64,000 bases of DNA. It comes from Lactobacillus sp. S2-2. Lineage in GTDB: Bacteria > Bacillota > Bacilli > Lactobacillales > Lactobacillaceae. Below, one piece after another: positions 42,559 to 51,476 of this stretch. The stretch is from contig NZ_WWFA01000001.1 of assembly GCF_021698855.1 (NCBI RefSeq), positions 186,001 to 250,000 on the forward strand, written 5' to 3'. Each line of letters starts with the position of its first letter. Positions within the stretch are counted from its first letter, which is position 1. Both the position numbers and the translations under genes were made by a program. The notes beneath the pieces are model-generated. The model saw only the letters and a list, made by a program, of their open reading frames with translations. It was not told where the DNA came from and searched no databases.

Positions 42559-43890
42559 TTTGTTTTGTTTTTTTATCATAAATTGATGAAAATAATAAAT
42601 TGGAATACCGATAAAAGTTAATATAAGTCCAAATAAAGCTAATTGAAATTGATTAATGATAGTTGTTACTAAAATGAATAGTCCACCAACCAGAGCAATA
42701 ATTGGAATTATAGGATACCCAGGAACTTTATAAGGCCTTTTTAATTGTGGTTCTCTTTTTCTAAGAATGAACAGAGCTATAAATAAAAGACAATTGAACA
42801 TCCAAATAACGAAAACTAACATATCAGTTAATAAATCAAATCCACCAAAGTAAATCATTAAAATTGAAATGAGTAGAATAAATAGACTACCTACATAAGG
42901 TGCAGAATTTTTTTTACTTAATTTTTTAAAGTATTTACTAAAAGGTAATGTATCATAAACACCTAAAGTATATGGAATTCTAGGTCCAGTTAAACTATAA
43001 CCATTGATAGTTCCATAAACTGAAATTAAAATACCAATGGTGATTAATTTACCGCCTAAGTTACCAAATAACTTGGTTGCAACTTGAAAAGCAGTATTAT
43101 CATTTCCAGCTATTTGTTCAATTGGCATATTTTTTAAGAAAATCCAATTAACTAGTACATAAATAATCATAACAAATGATAATCCAAAAATAATAGCTTT
43201 AGGTAAGTCCTTTTGCGGATTTTTCATTTCACCAGCAATACTTCCGATATTAAGCCATCCCTCATATGCAAACATAGTTGCTAATAATCCACCAGAGAAG
43301 GCGGTTAGAATATTAGTTTCTGGAGAAGATGTAGCTAATGGAAAGAAAGATACTTTAACGTCACTTGGCATTATTAGTCCAACAATTACAATAATAAAAA
43401 TAGGAACTAGTTTAAAAATGAAGGTTATAGATTGGACAATTCCACCGGCTTTTGAACCAAACATATTAGTAATAGCTGCAACCGCTGCACAAATTATGGC
43501 AATTGGAATTAATAAGGATCCATCTAAATGAAGTAGATTTATAACTTGAGTCGCAAAAATAATTGCTAAAGCTGCAATATTAGCAGGAAAATAAATTAAC
43601 ATTTGAGCCCAACCAAGCAAAAATCCTGTTAATGGACCATAGGTATGTCTTAAATATTCCACACTACCACCAGTTTTGGGTATTGCTGCTCCTAATTCAG
43701 ATACAGTTAAGCCTCCACAAATAGTTAAGATACCAGCGACTATCCATGCTAGTAAAGTTAAACTGACTGAATGTGTTGCATTAACAACACTAGAAGTTTT
43801 AAAAAATACTCCTCCACCAATAACAGTTCCCATAACAGTTGATAGTGAAGCTACGATACCAATATTTTTCTTTAATGAAATTTCAGGCAT
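42556..43890 (-). CDS. APC family amino-acid permease (SteT-like), copy 1
   Basis: A 444-residue membrane protein with about 12 helices. The N-terminal GTVIGGGVFFKTSSVV contains the unwound helix-1 motif of APC transporters, followed by GGLTVSELGAAIPKTGGSVEYL, typical of the LAT/SteT-like branch, and the late segment FILRKREPQLKRPYKVPGYP. It probably exchanges or imports neutral amino acids; SteT of B. subtilis exchanges serine and threonine, but substrate cannot be read from sequence. It is the downstream copy of a tandem pair with 43954-45276. A hairpin between the copies suggests that transcription is partly separate. Confidence 0.9.
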   Translation of the reverse strand: MPEISLKKNIGIVASLSTVMGTVIGGGVFFKTSSVVNATHSVSLTLLAWIVAGILTICGGLTVSELGAAIPKTGGSVEYLRHTYGPLTGFLLGWAQMLIYFPANIAALAIIFATQVINLLHLDGSLLIPIAIICAAVAAITNMFGSKAGGIVQSITFIFKLVPIFIIVIVGLIMPSDVKVSFFPLATSSPETNILTAFSGGLLATMFAYEGWLNIGSIAGEMKNPQKDLPKAIIFGLSFVMIIYVLVNWIFLKNMPIEQIAGNDNTAFQVATKLFGNLGGKLITIGILISVYGTINGYSLTGPRIPYTLGVYDTLPFSKYFKKLSKKNSAPYVGSLFILLISILMIYFGGFDLLTDMLVFVIWMFNCLLFIALFILRKREPQLKRPYKVPGYPIIPIIALVGGLFILVTTIINQFQLALFGLILTFIGIPIYYFHQFMIKKQNK

Positions 43891-43923
43891 TAAAAAAACT
43901 CCAATCTATTTAAATATGTAAAC

Positions 43924-43952
43924 TAAAAGCATCCATATTATGGATGCTTTTA
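43924..43952 (-). terminator. Hairpin between the two permease genes
   Basis: On the minus strand AAAGCATCCATA and TATGGATGCTTTT form a perfect stem after the stop of the upstream permease, followed by a short T-rich stretch. It may attenuate rather than stop transcription into the second copy. Confidence 0.75.
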
Positions 43953-43953
43953 A

Positions 43954-45276
43954 TTATTTCTTAATCATATGCTTATGGAAGTAGTATACAGGAATACCTA
44001 CTAATGTTGCAACGATTCCAGTAAATGCTAATCCAGTTTGAGTAAATAATGTGGTAATTAGAATGAAAGCACCACCTAGTAAAGCAATTATCGGAATAAC
44101 TGGATACCATGGTACTAGATAAGGTCTTTTTAATTCAGGTTCTCTTTTACGTAATATGAATAATGCGATAAATAATAGCATATTAAAAATCCACATAACA
44201 AAAACTAACATATCAGTTAAAATATCAAAATCTCCCATGAAAATCATGATTAATGCGACTGCAAAAATAAAAATACCTGATATATATGGAGCTGAAGTTT
44301 TTTTAGAAATTTTAGCGAAATATTTACTGAACGGTAAAGTATCATCTTTTGCAAGTGAATATGGAATTCTAATTCCAGTTAGTGTATATCCATTAATTGC
44401 TCCATAAACAGAGATTAAAATACCAATTGTAACTAATTTACCACCAAGACCACCAAAAAGAATTGAAGCTACTTGGAAAGCAGTATTTTCATTTCCAGCA
44501 ATTTGATTTAATGGTAAGTTTTTTAAGAACACAAAATTAATTAATGTATAAATAATCATAATAAATGATAAACCTAGAATGATTGCTTTAGGTAAATCTT
44601 TTTTTGGATTTTTCATTTCACCAGCAATACTACCAATATTAATCCAACCATCATAAGCAAACATAGTGGAAAGTAACCCTCCAGAAAAAGCTGTGATTAG
44701 ATTAGAGTTTGGTCCAGAAACTTCAGGAATAAATGAAACATGGACATCTCCTGGAATAATTAATCCAGCAATAACGATAATAAAAATTGGAATTAATTTA
44801 AAAATTAAAGTTATAGATTGAACAGATCCAGCAAATTTTGAGCCCATTAGATTAATCGCAGTAATACTAAGGGCACATATAATTGCAATAGGAATAATCA
44901 TTGTTACTGATAAGTGAAATAAATTAGTGATTTGAGTGGCAAATACGATTGATAAAGCAGCCATATTGGCAGGAAAGTAAACAATCATTTCAGCCCAACC
45001 TAATAAAAATCCGGTTAATGGGCCATATGTGTATCTAAGATATTGAACTGTTCCACCAGTTTTAGGAATTGCAGCAGCTAATTCAGAAACAGTTAGTCCT
45101 CCACAAATGGTTAATAAACCACCTAAAATCCATGCAATTAGTGTTAAAGAAGTAGAATGAGTATAAGAAACTACACTTGCAGTTTTAAAGAATACTCCTC
45201 CTCCAATTACAGTTCCCATTACTGTAGATAAAGCAGCAGTAATTCCGATATTTTGCTTTAATTGTTTTTCTGGCAA
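43954..45276 (-). CDS. APC family amino-acid permease (SteT-like), copy 2
   Basis: A 440-residue paralogue of the neighbouring permease, co-linear over the whole length and with the same motifs (GTVIGGGVFFKTASVV; GGLTVSELAAAIPKTGG; SIAGEMKNPKKDLPKA; FILRKREPELKRPYLVPWYP). Differences cluster in loops and in some mid-helix positions, as expected after an old duplication with possible divergence of substrate. It starts at TTG (minus strand, 45274-45276) after AAGGAGATG, and a good promoter lies upstream, so it is the first gene of the pair. Confidence 0.9.
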   Translation of the reverse strand: MPEKQLKQNIGITAALSTVMGTVIGGGVFFKTASVVSYTHSTSLTLIAWILGGLLTICGGLTVSELAAAIPKTGGTVQYLRYTYGPLTGFLLGWAEMIVYFPANMAALSIVFATQITNLFHLSVTMIIPIAIICALSITAINLMGSKFAGSVQSITLIFKLIPIFIIVIAGLIIPGDVHVSFIPEVSGPNSNLITAFSGGLLSTMFAYDGWINIGSIAGEMKNPKKDLPKAIILGLSFIMIIYTLINFVFLKNLPLNQIAGNENTAFQVASILFGGLGGKLVTIGILISVYGAINGYTLTGIRIPYSLAKDDTLPFSKYFAKISKKTSAPYISGIFIFAVALIMIFMGDFDILTDMLVFVMWIFNMLLFIALFILRKREPELKRPYLVPWYPVIPIIALLGGAFILITTLFTQTGLAFTGIVATLVGIPVYYFHKHMIKK

Positions 45277-45321
45277 CGTTACATCTCCTTTTTAAATGAA
45301 TTTGATTTTTTAGACTTAAAG

Positions 45322-45350
45322 ATTATAACACCTGTAATTTTTAAAGTCAT
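45322..45350 (-). promoter_or_regulatory. Promoter of the permease pair
   Basis: On the minus strand ATGACT (45345-45350) is 17 bases from a perfect TATAAT (45322-45327), about 45 bases before the TTG start of the first permease. Confidence 0.7.
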
Positions 45351-45354
45351 TAAA

Positions 45355-45390
45355 AAAAAGACTAATTATTAATCAATCTTTTTGGATTTA
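45355..45390 (-). terminator. Probable terminator of the gluconate kinase gene
   Basis: On the minus strand AAAAAGA and TCTTTTT flank an AT-rich interior that can extend the stem weakly, ending in eight T. It overlaps the last codon of the kinase gene. Confidence 0.6.
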
Positions 45391-46929
45391 TCTTATTCTT
45401 GAATGTTTTCTTTGAAATGCAGCTATTTGATCATATTCTGTCATTAATTGTCTACTCAATCTAATATAGATTGAGGATAACTCACGATAAACATCAACGT
45501 TTTCTTTTATTGGAGTATAAGTATTATTAGAATGAACAAAATTTTTGACATCTGATAATTCATTAATCATTCCTAGGCTGTACATACCTAAAGTTGCAGC
45601 ACCTAAAGCAGTACCTTCAACACTATCCGGAATGGTTACATTTTGTTCAAAAATATCAGAAAGCATTTGTCTTGTAAGATTTGAATTAACAAAACCACCA
45701 GTTGCTTGAATTTTGATTGGTGTACCTAAAACTTCTTCTAGAGCAAGTGATACAGTGTAAAGATTAAAAACAATTCCTTCTAAAGCTGCTCTAATCATAT
45801 GAGCTCTAGTATGCATTTGATTAAGACCAAAGTATGAACCTCTTGCATTAGAGTCCCAAATTGGAGCTCTTTCACCACCTAGAAATGGATGGAATAATAA
45901 TCCATCAGATCCAGCAGGTACTTTTGATGCAATTGTTGTTAATAAAGAATATGGATTTATATGCATTTGTTCAGCAGTAACTTTTTCTGGTAAGCATAGT
46001 TGATCTCGAATCCACTTAAAAATAATTCCACCATTATTTACAGGACCACCAATAACCCACATATCTTTTGCAAGATAATAACAAAATACACGTCCCTTAG
46101 GATCAATTCTAGGCTTTTTTGATACCATTCTAACGGCACCTGAAGTTCCAATAGTAATAGCAAGAACTCCTGGTTCAATCGCATTAACACCTAAATTAGC
46201 AAGAGGACCGTCTGAAGCTCCAATAATAAAAGGTGTTTTTGGATTTATTCCAATAACCTTTGCGTATTCTTTTTTTAATCCCTTTAATTTGTAAGTTGTA
46301 TCAACTAATTCTGGTAAATTTTCTTTTTTTAATCCAGTTAAAGCTAAAGCATCTTTATCCCAATCTAAGTTAAAAATATTAAAAAGACCAGTTGCATTTG
46401 CGATTGAATAGTCAACTTTTAAAACACCAAAAAGTTTATTAATAATATATTCTTTAATACCAATAAAGTATTTAGTTTCTTTATAAAGTTCTGACTTTTC
46501 ATTTTTTAACCATATTATTTTACTTAGAGGGGTCATAGCATGAATAGGTGTTCCGGTATTTTTATATAATTTAAGACCTAAATCACTCTGTTTTAATTGT
46601 TCTGCATATTTAGCTGAACGATTATCTGCCCAAGTAATTGCTCTGGTTAACGCTTTTTTATTTTTATCTAATAAAATCAAACTATGCATTGCGCATGAAA
46701 ATGAAACTCCTTTTAAAGAATTAGCTGCAATTTTTGATTTTCGCATTACTGTATTAATTCCATTAGTTACTGCAGAAAATATATCATCTGGGTCTTCTTC
46801 GGCCATGTCTGGAGTATCTTGATATAGTGGATAACCAAGATTTGCACTTTCGATAATTTTTCCATTGTTGTCATATAAAATAGTTTTTACACTTGTAGTA
46901 CCAATATCTACTCCAATAATATAAGCCAT
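45388..46929 (-). CDS. gntK: Gluconate kinase, FGGY family
   Basis: The enzyme phosphorylates gluconate to 6-phosphogluconate, which feeds the phosphoketolase or pentose phosphate route. The 513 residues have the FGGY N-terminal phosphate motif GVDIGTTSVKTILYD, the sugar-binding region SCAMHSLILLDKNKKALTRA with ITWADNRS, the second ATP motif TIGTSGAVR and GGFVNSNLTRQML in the C-terminal domain. These match gluconokinase rather than xylulokinase or glycerol kinase. It stands alone: no gluconate permease or GntR-type regulator is adjacent. AAGGAATTC precedes the ATG and TATAAT is readable on the minus strand at 46967-46972, with no clear -35. Confidence 0.88.
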   Translation of the reverse strand: MAYIIGVDIGTTSVKTILYDNNGKIIESANLGYPLYQDTPDMAEEDPDDIFSAVTNGINTVMRKSKIAANSLKGVSFSCAMHSLILLDKNKKALTRAITWADNRSAKYAEQLKQSDLGLKLYKNTGTPIHAMTPLSKIIWLKNEKSELYKETKYFIGIKEYIINKLFGVLKVDYSIANATGLFNIFNLDWDKDALALTGLKKENLPELVDTTYKLKGLKKEYAKVIGINPKTPFIIGASDGPLANLGVNAIEPGVLAITIGTSGAVRMVSKKPRIDPKGRVFCYYLAKDMWVIGGPVNNGGIIFKWIRDQLCLPEKVTAEQMHINPYSLLTTIASKVPAGSDGLLFHPFLGGERAPIWDSNARGSYFGLNQMHTRAHMIRAALEGIVFNLYTVSLALEEVLGTPIKIQATGGFVNSNLTRQMLSDIFEQNVTIPDSVEGTALGAATLGMYSLGMINELSDVKNFVHSNNTYTPIKENVDVYRELSSIYIRLSRQLMTEYDQIAAFQRKHSRIR

Positions 46930-47076
46930 TTAAAGAATTCCTTTCATATTTATATTTAATAAATTAATTATAACAAATATAATTTGAATTTCTTGATTAA
47001 GGGCTTATACATACTAAAATCAAATTGGAAAAAATGGTAAAATAAAGATTATCAAATTATATTGAGATGATAATGA

Positions 47077-47838
47077 ATGAATAGAAAACAATTATATGAA
47101 GAAAAAAGAAACAAAAAGCATCGTCATAATAAAATGATGTTATTAACATTATTTCTGATTTGTTTGGTAGTATTTTTGATATTTCATTTTCATAATAATC
47201 AAAAAAATACCTTTATAAATAAGTATCCAATTCATGGAGTATTGATTGATCAAAATAATGGTTATTTGGATTTTAATGCTTTAGCTAAAACTAATCAAAA
47301 AATGATTTATATTAGATCTACTCAAGGAGCTTCTTATTCGGATGATAATTTTGATAATAATTATCAAAGAGGTCTTGGATCTGGATTACCTATTGGTATT
47401 TATCATATTTTTGGATTTTCTAGTAAAGTAAATAAGCAATTTGAAAATATTAAAAGAACAGTAAATAATGATACGGGTGATTTACCAATAATGATTAAAA
47501 TTCAATACTATAATTCATATTCAAGACATAATATTAATTTAGAGAAACAAAAATCACGAATAAAAAAATTAATTAATCAATTACATGGTTATTATAATAA
47601 AAAAATAATTTTATCGACTGATTATAAATCTTGGAAACAATTAAATTTTAAAATTAAGTATCTTGATTTTTCTAATAATTCAAAAACAGAAGGAAATTCA
47701 GTAGGAAAATTTATTGAATCTGATACTCCAGTAAAGATAAAGGTTAGTAACCAAGATGAAGTTTTTGATGGAATTGGTTTTTCAGGAGATAGAAAAAAAT
47801 GGATTAAGTATTTACAAAAATTAAGAAATGAGGATTAA
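47077..47838 (+). CDS. GH25-like (lysozyme-fold) membrane-anchored protein, probably inactive
   Basis: A 253-residue protein with a basic N-terminus, one membrane segment (about residues 21-38) and an extracellular domain shaped like GH25 muramidases: HGVLIDQNNGYLDF, YIRSTQGASYSDDNF, NNYQRGLGSGLPIGIYHIF. In active GH25 enzymes a later strand carries the acidic pair in a P-x-x-DxE segment; the matching stretch here is LPIMIKIQYYN, with K and Q in those places. The first aspartate may be kept (IDQNNG). So the fold is probably conserved but muramidase activity is doubtful. The start has GAGATGA upstream. The Gfo/Idh gene follows after four bases. Confidence 0.7.
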   Translation: MNRKQLYEEKRNKKHRHNKMMLLTLFLICLVVFLIFHFHNNQKNTFINKYPIHGVLIDQNNGYLDFNALAKTNQKMIYIRSTQGASYSDDNFDNNYQRGLGSGLPIGIYHIFGFSSKVNKQFENIKRTVNNDTGDLPIMIKIQYYNSYSRHNINLEKQKSRIKKLINQLHGYYNKKIILSTDYKSWKQLNFKIKYLDFSNNSKTEGNSVGKFIESDTPVKIKVSNQDEVFDGIGFSGDRKKWIKYLQKLRNED

Positions 47839-47842
47839 TCTA

Positions 47843-48808
47843 ATGATTAAAGTAGGAACCATTGGGACTAGTTGGATAACAGATTTAATGATCAGTGCAA
47901 TGAAAAGTAATGATGATTATGAAATTACAGCAGTATACTCAAGAAATAAATCTAAAGATTATGCTTTAAAACATACTGTTAAAAATTATTATGATGATTT
48001 GAATTTATTTTTTAAGAGTAACGTCTTTGATACTGTTTACATTGCATCACCAAATTCATTACATTTTGAACAAGTTAAATTGGCAATTAAAAATAATAAA
48101 AATATAATAGTTGAAAAACCAGCTTTTAGTAATCCAGAAGAGTTTTTTGAAATTGAAAAATTATTAAAAGAAAAACCAAATATTTTGTTATTTGAAGCTA
48201 CTCGTAATACACATACTAAAAATTTTAAACAAATTAAAAAAATAGTAGATAAAAATGAAATTACTAGTGCTAATTTTATTTTTGCAAATTATTCTAGTCG
48301 ATATGATCAATTAAAAAAAGGGATGTTACCTAATGTTTTTAATCCAAAATTTAATGGAGGAGCACTTCAAGATATGGGAGTTTATCCAGTTTCTACTGCA
48401 GTTTCGTTGTTTGGTAAACCAACAAAGGTTAAGTTATACTCCAAATTCTTAACAACTGGTGTTGATGGTGAAGGAACTGCTATTTTACAGTATCCCAAAT
48501 TTAAAGTAATGCTATTTTTTAGTAAGATATCAACAAGTTATCAATTATCAGAAATTTATTTATTAAATCGTACAGTTACAATCAATAATGTTGGTGATTT
48601 TAATGTAACTGATATAAGAAATAAAGATTTAATCACTAATAAATTAGATACTTCTTCAGAAAATGTTATGGATGGTGAAATTTCAGATTTTGCTAGAATA
48701 ATAAAAAATCCAAAAGAAAATATGATAGAGTATCAAAATTTAATGAATAATAGTCGAATCACAAATCAAGTTATTAATGATCTTTATAAATCGATTAATA
48801 AGAAGTAA
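47843..48808 (+). CDS. Gfo/Idh/MocA family oxidoreductase
   Basis: A 321-residue NAD(P)-dependent dehydrogenase-like protein. The Rossmann part begins KVGTIGTSWITDLMISAM, followed by YIASPNSLHFEQ and the family hallmark VEKPAFSN, in which the lysine of EKP is the usual catalytic residue. Residues from about 120 form the C-terminal alpha/beta domain, with GGALQDMGVYPV. Substrate is usually a sugar or its derivative and cannot be assigned. I start it at the ATG at 47843, nine bases from GAGG. It sits between the GH25-like gene and a DEAD-box helicase gene, all in one direction. Confidence 0.9.
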   Translation: MIKVGTIGTSWITDLMISAMKSNDDYEITAVYSRNKSKDYALKHTVKNYYDDLNLFFKSNVFDTVYIASPNSLHFEQVKLAIKNNKNIIVEKPAFSNPEEFFEIEKLLKEKPNILLFEATRNTHTKNFKQIKKIVDKNEITSANFIFANYSSRYDQLKKGMLPNVFNPKFNGGALQDMGVYPVSTAVSLFGKPTKVKLYSKFLTTGVDGEGTAILQYPKFKVMLFFSKISTSYQLSEIYLLNRTVTINNVGDFNVTDIRNKDLITNKLDTSSENVMDGEISDFARIIKNPKENMIEYQNLMNNSRITNQVINDLYKSINKK

Positions 48809-48819
48809 GAGGGAATAAG

Positions 48820-50100
48820 ATGATTGAACAATTTAAAGAAAAATTTCAAAAGCAAGGATATCAAAATTTAACGCCTATTCAAGAGGCTGTGTATAAACTA
48901 ATGGTTGATGGTAATGATATTATAGGTTTATCACCTACAGGATCTGGTAAAACAGTTGCATTTACTTTACCTGTTGTTAGTAATTTGACTGCTGGTGATG
49001 GTATACAAGCCATGGTGATTGAGCCTTCTCAAGAATTAGCTATGCAGACCACAAATGTTATGAGAGATTGGGCAAAAGATTTTGATTTAAAAGTACTATC
49101 TTTAATTGGTGGAGCTAATGTAAAGCGTCAACATGAACAGTTAAAGAAGAGACCAGAAATTGTGATAGGAACTCCAGGAAGAATTATGAGTCTGATTAAT
49201 GAAAAAAGGCTCAAAACAAATTTAATAAAACAAGTTGTTGTTGATGAAGCTGATGATTTATTACAAGAGGGTTCTTTGGTTAAAGTTCAAGAAATAGTGA
49301 CTTCTTTTGAAAATGATTTTCAAATTAGTTATTTTTCAGCTACTGAAACTGATGTTTTGCATAATGTAGATAAATATTTTGGTCGTTCAGCTGAAATTAT
49401 TGATGTTAGAAATATTGATAAAACAAGAGGAAATGTTAAACATGGACTTTTTGAAATATCTCGCGGAAAAAGAAATGAAATGTTGAAAAGATTTTTAAAT
49501 ATTCCAAATTTTCGTGCACTCGTTTTTGTTAATCAAAATAATTCGGTGCAAAAGGTTTTCAATTACTTTAAACACTTAAATCTTAATAGTGTAAAAATGT
49601 TATCAGCTGATCAAAATAAAATTGATCGTAAAAAAGCACTTGATGATTTTAGAATGGGTAGAATAAAATTATTAATTACAACTGATGTAGCCGCAAGAGG
49701 ATTAGATATTGAAAAATTACCAGTTGTAATTAATTTTGATTTACCAGATAATGCAAATAATTATATTCATCGAGTAGGAAGAACAGGAAGAATGGGCGAA
49801 CCTGGATTAGTAATTAATTTTGGTGATGACCATGATTTGAGAGACTTAAAAAAGATGTTAAAAGATTCAGAATATAATTTAACGAAGATTTTTTATTATA
49901 ATCAAGCAATTGTTGATGAAGTTGAGGAAACAAATGATAATAATGCAGAAAAGCATCGTAGTAAATCTGTAAAGAAAAGTCGCTTGAAAGATAATGATTT
50001 CAAAGTTAAAAAAGAAGATATTACAAAAAACAATCCAGTTAAGAAAAAGAAAAATAGAAAAAGAAATCAAAAAAATAAAGGTAAACGTAAAAACAATTAA
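48820..50100 (+). CDS. DEAD-box ATP-dependent RNA helicase
   Basis: A 426-residue SF2 helicase that likely remodels RNA in ribosome assembly or mRNA decay. Motifs are in order: Q motif TPIQEA, motif I SPTGSGKT (about 39-46), Ia EPSQELA, Ib TPGRI, motif II DEAD (in VVDEADDLL), motif III SAT, motif V TTDVAARGLDIE and motif VI HRVGRTGRMG. The last 60 residues are a strongly basic, Lys/Asn-rich tail, common in CshB-like proteins for RNA binding. AGAGGG precedes the ATG. A tRNA gene follows 49 bases later. Confidence 0.96.
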   Translation: MIEQFKEKFQKQGYQNLTPIQEAVYKLMVDGNDIIGLSPTGSGKTVAFTLPVVSNLTAGDGIQAMVIEPSQELAMQTTNVMRDWAKDFDLKVLSLIGGANVKRQHEQLKKRPEIVIGTPGRIMSLINEKRLKTNLIKQVVVDEADDLLQEGSLVKVQEIVTSFENDFQISYFSATETDVLHNVDKYFGRSAEIIDVRNIDKTRGNVKHGLFEISRGKRNEMLKRFLNIPNFRALVFVNQNNSVQKVFNYFKHLNLNSVKMLSADQNKIDRKKALDDFRMGRIKLLITTDVAARGLDIEKLPVVINFDLPDNANNYIHRVGRTGRMGEPGLVINFGDDHDLRDLKKMLKDSEYNLTKIFYYNQAIVDEVEETNDNNAEKHRSKSVKKSRLKDNDFKVKKEDITKNNPVKKKKNRKRNQKNKGKRKNN

Positions 50101-50149
50101 ATAGTCTTTACTTGATCTGTAATTCATGAGAAACTTGTAATTGCAGAAT

Positions 50150-50222
50150 GGCCTTATAGCACAACAGGATAGGGCAACCGCCTCCTAAGCGGTCGATCTC
50201 AGTTCGAGTCTGAGTAAGGTCA
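50150..50222 (+). tRNA. tRNA-Arg (anticodon CCU)
   Basis: All four arms fold. The acceptor is GGCCTTA with TAAGGTC (one G-U). The anticodon stem is ACCGC/GCGGT around the loop CTCCTAA, so the anticodon is CCU, reading AGG. The T arm is CTCAG-TTCGAGT-CTGAG. The D stem GCAC/GGGC has one A-G mismatch. The discriminator is A and CCA is not encoded (the next bases are TTA), so it must be added after transcription. Confidence 0.93.
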
Positions 50223-50226
50223 TTAA

Positions 50227-50270
50227 AAAAAGTGTTGTTGATTATTAAATCAGCAACACTTTTATTTTTA
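50227..50270 (+). terminator. Terminator after tRNA-Arg
   Basis: AAAAGTGTTG and, with one mismatch, TTGATT pair with AATCA and CAACACTTTT, followed by an ATTTTT tract. It lies five bases past the tRNA 3' end. Confidence 0.88.
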
Positions 50271-50289
50271 ATGCAGGAGGAAATTTGTT

Positions 50290-51156
50290 TTGAATATATT
50301 GATAGGATTATTACCCGCTATTGGGTGGGGATTTTTGCCTATATTCACAGGGGTTTTCGGTGGCAAACCAATTAATCAATTATTTGGTACATCGGTAGGT
50401 GGATTTATTGTTGCTTTATTAATATATTTGTACAGTCAACCACAGATTGATTTACGAATTATTATTTTATGTTTAATTTCAGGAATGTTATGGTCATTTG
50501 GACAAATAACTCAATATATGGCTTTTAAAGAAATCGGTGTTTCAACATCAATGCCAATTTCTACTGGACTCCAATTAATTGGTAATTCCCTAATTGGAGT
50601 TGCCGTATTTGGAGAATGGAAAACTGCTATAACTATAACACTTGGCTTTTTTGCATTATTTTTAATTATAATTGGTATTATTTTAACTACTTTTACAGAA
50701 AAAAATGTTGGTGCAACTAAAAAGAATATGACTAAAGGAATCCTTTATTTAGTTGTTGGTAATTTTGGTTATATGGGTTATTCATTTTTTCCAAGATGGG
50801 GACAAATTGATGGATGGTCAGCAATTTTTCCACAAACAGTAGGGATGGTTTTGATGACTTTTGTTTTCGTGGGGATTTCGATGGTTAAAGAACAAACTAA
50901 TCCACTTAAAGAACGTTCTTCTTATACAAATTTAATTACTGGATTATTATTTGGACTAGCAGTTTTCTTTTATTTGATTTCTATTAAATTAAATGGAATT
51001 GCTAATGGATTTACTCTTTCACAAATGTGTGTTGTTATTTCAACGACTTTAGGTATTTTTATATTAAAGGAATCAAAAACAAAAGAAGAAATGATTTTTA
51101 CATTTAGTGGTTTGTTTGTTGTTATTATTGGTGGATTAATAATTAGTGTCCTTTAA
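50290..51156 (+). CDS. glcU: GRP/GlcU family sugar uptake permease
   Basis: A 288-residue protein with ten hydrophobic helices of the drug/metabolite transporter fold. The N-terminus LIGLLPAIGWGFLPIFTG, the segment WSFGQITQYMAFKEIGVSTSMPIS and the internal repeat match the glucose/ribose porter family, whose members (GlcU, RbsU) carry monosaccharides by proton symport independently of the PTS. Substrate is probably glucose but not proven. It starts at TTG (50290) 11 bases after GCAGGAGG, downstream of the tRNA terminator. Confidence 0.88.
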   Translation: MNILIGLLPAIGWGFLPIFTGVFGGKPINQLFGTSVGGFIVALLIYLYSQPQIDLRIIILCLISGMLWSFGQITQYMAFKEIGVSTSMPISTGLQLIGNSLIGVAVFGEWKTAITITLGFFALFLIIIGIILTTFTEKNVGATKKNMTKGILYLVVGNFGYMGYSFFPRWGQIDGWSAIFPQTVGMVLMTFVFVGISMVKEQTNPLKERSSYTNLITGLLFGLAVFFYLISIKLNGIANGFTLSQMCVVISTTLGIFILKESKTKEEMIFTFSGLFVVIIGGLIISVL

Positions 51157-51266
51157 GAAAATTAATTCATTATTTTGGTATTAATTTTTTTATTGGTACA
51201 AATAAGTGGATAATTTTAGATTAAAGTAATAGTCTATAATTACAATATGTTAAGGGGGAAGTTATT

Positions 51267-51428
51267 ATGAGTAATGAAGCAAGTTATTATTACGAAGCAA
51301 AAGAAGCAGTAACTGATTTTGCAGACAAAGCCCATGGAAAAGCAAAGGAAGTCAAAGAAAAAACTAAAGAGACTGTAGATAAGGCTAAAGACAAAGCCGA
51401 AGATGTTAAAGAAAATAAAAAAGATTAG
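51267..51428 (+). CDS. Small highly charged helical protein (53 residues)
   Basis: An open frame found by eye in the 314-base stretch after glcU. TAAGGGGGAAG precedes the ATG at a good distance, and the frame ends just before a strong hairpin terminator. The protein begins SNEASYYYEAKEAV and then repeats an approximate 11-residue pattern of Ala, Lys, Glu and Asp (for example KAKEVKEKTKETVDKAKDKA), with no cysteine and hardly any large hydrophobic residues after the start. Such sequences form amphipathic or single helices and resemble LEA-like or CsbD/YtxH-type stress proteins; the family is not certain. TATAAT at 51235-51240 may be its -10. The rest of the gap is AT-rich spacer. Confidence 0.78.
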   Translation: MSNEASYYYEAKEAVTDFADKAHGKAKEVKEKTKETVDKAKDKAEDVKENKKD

Positions 51429-51433
51429 TTAAT

Positions 51434-51476
51434 AAAAAAGCTTTTAAATCCTTAGATTTTAAAAGCTTTTTTATTT
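51434..51476. terminator. Bidirectional terminator
   Basis: AAAAGCTTTTAAATC and GATTTTAAAAGCTTTT form a long stem around a four-base loop, with A and T runs at either end. It closes both the small-protein gene and the convergent glycosyltransferase gene. Confidence 0.92.

Noticed and set aside
50150-50270. tRNA gene as an integration site for a mobile element
   Set aside because: No integrase, direct repeat of the tRNA 3' end, or foreign-looking gene follows within the window; glcU and normal genes come next.
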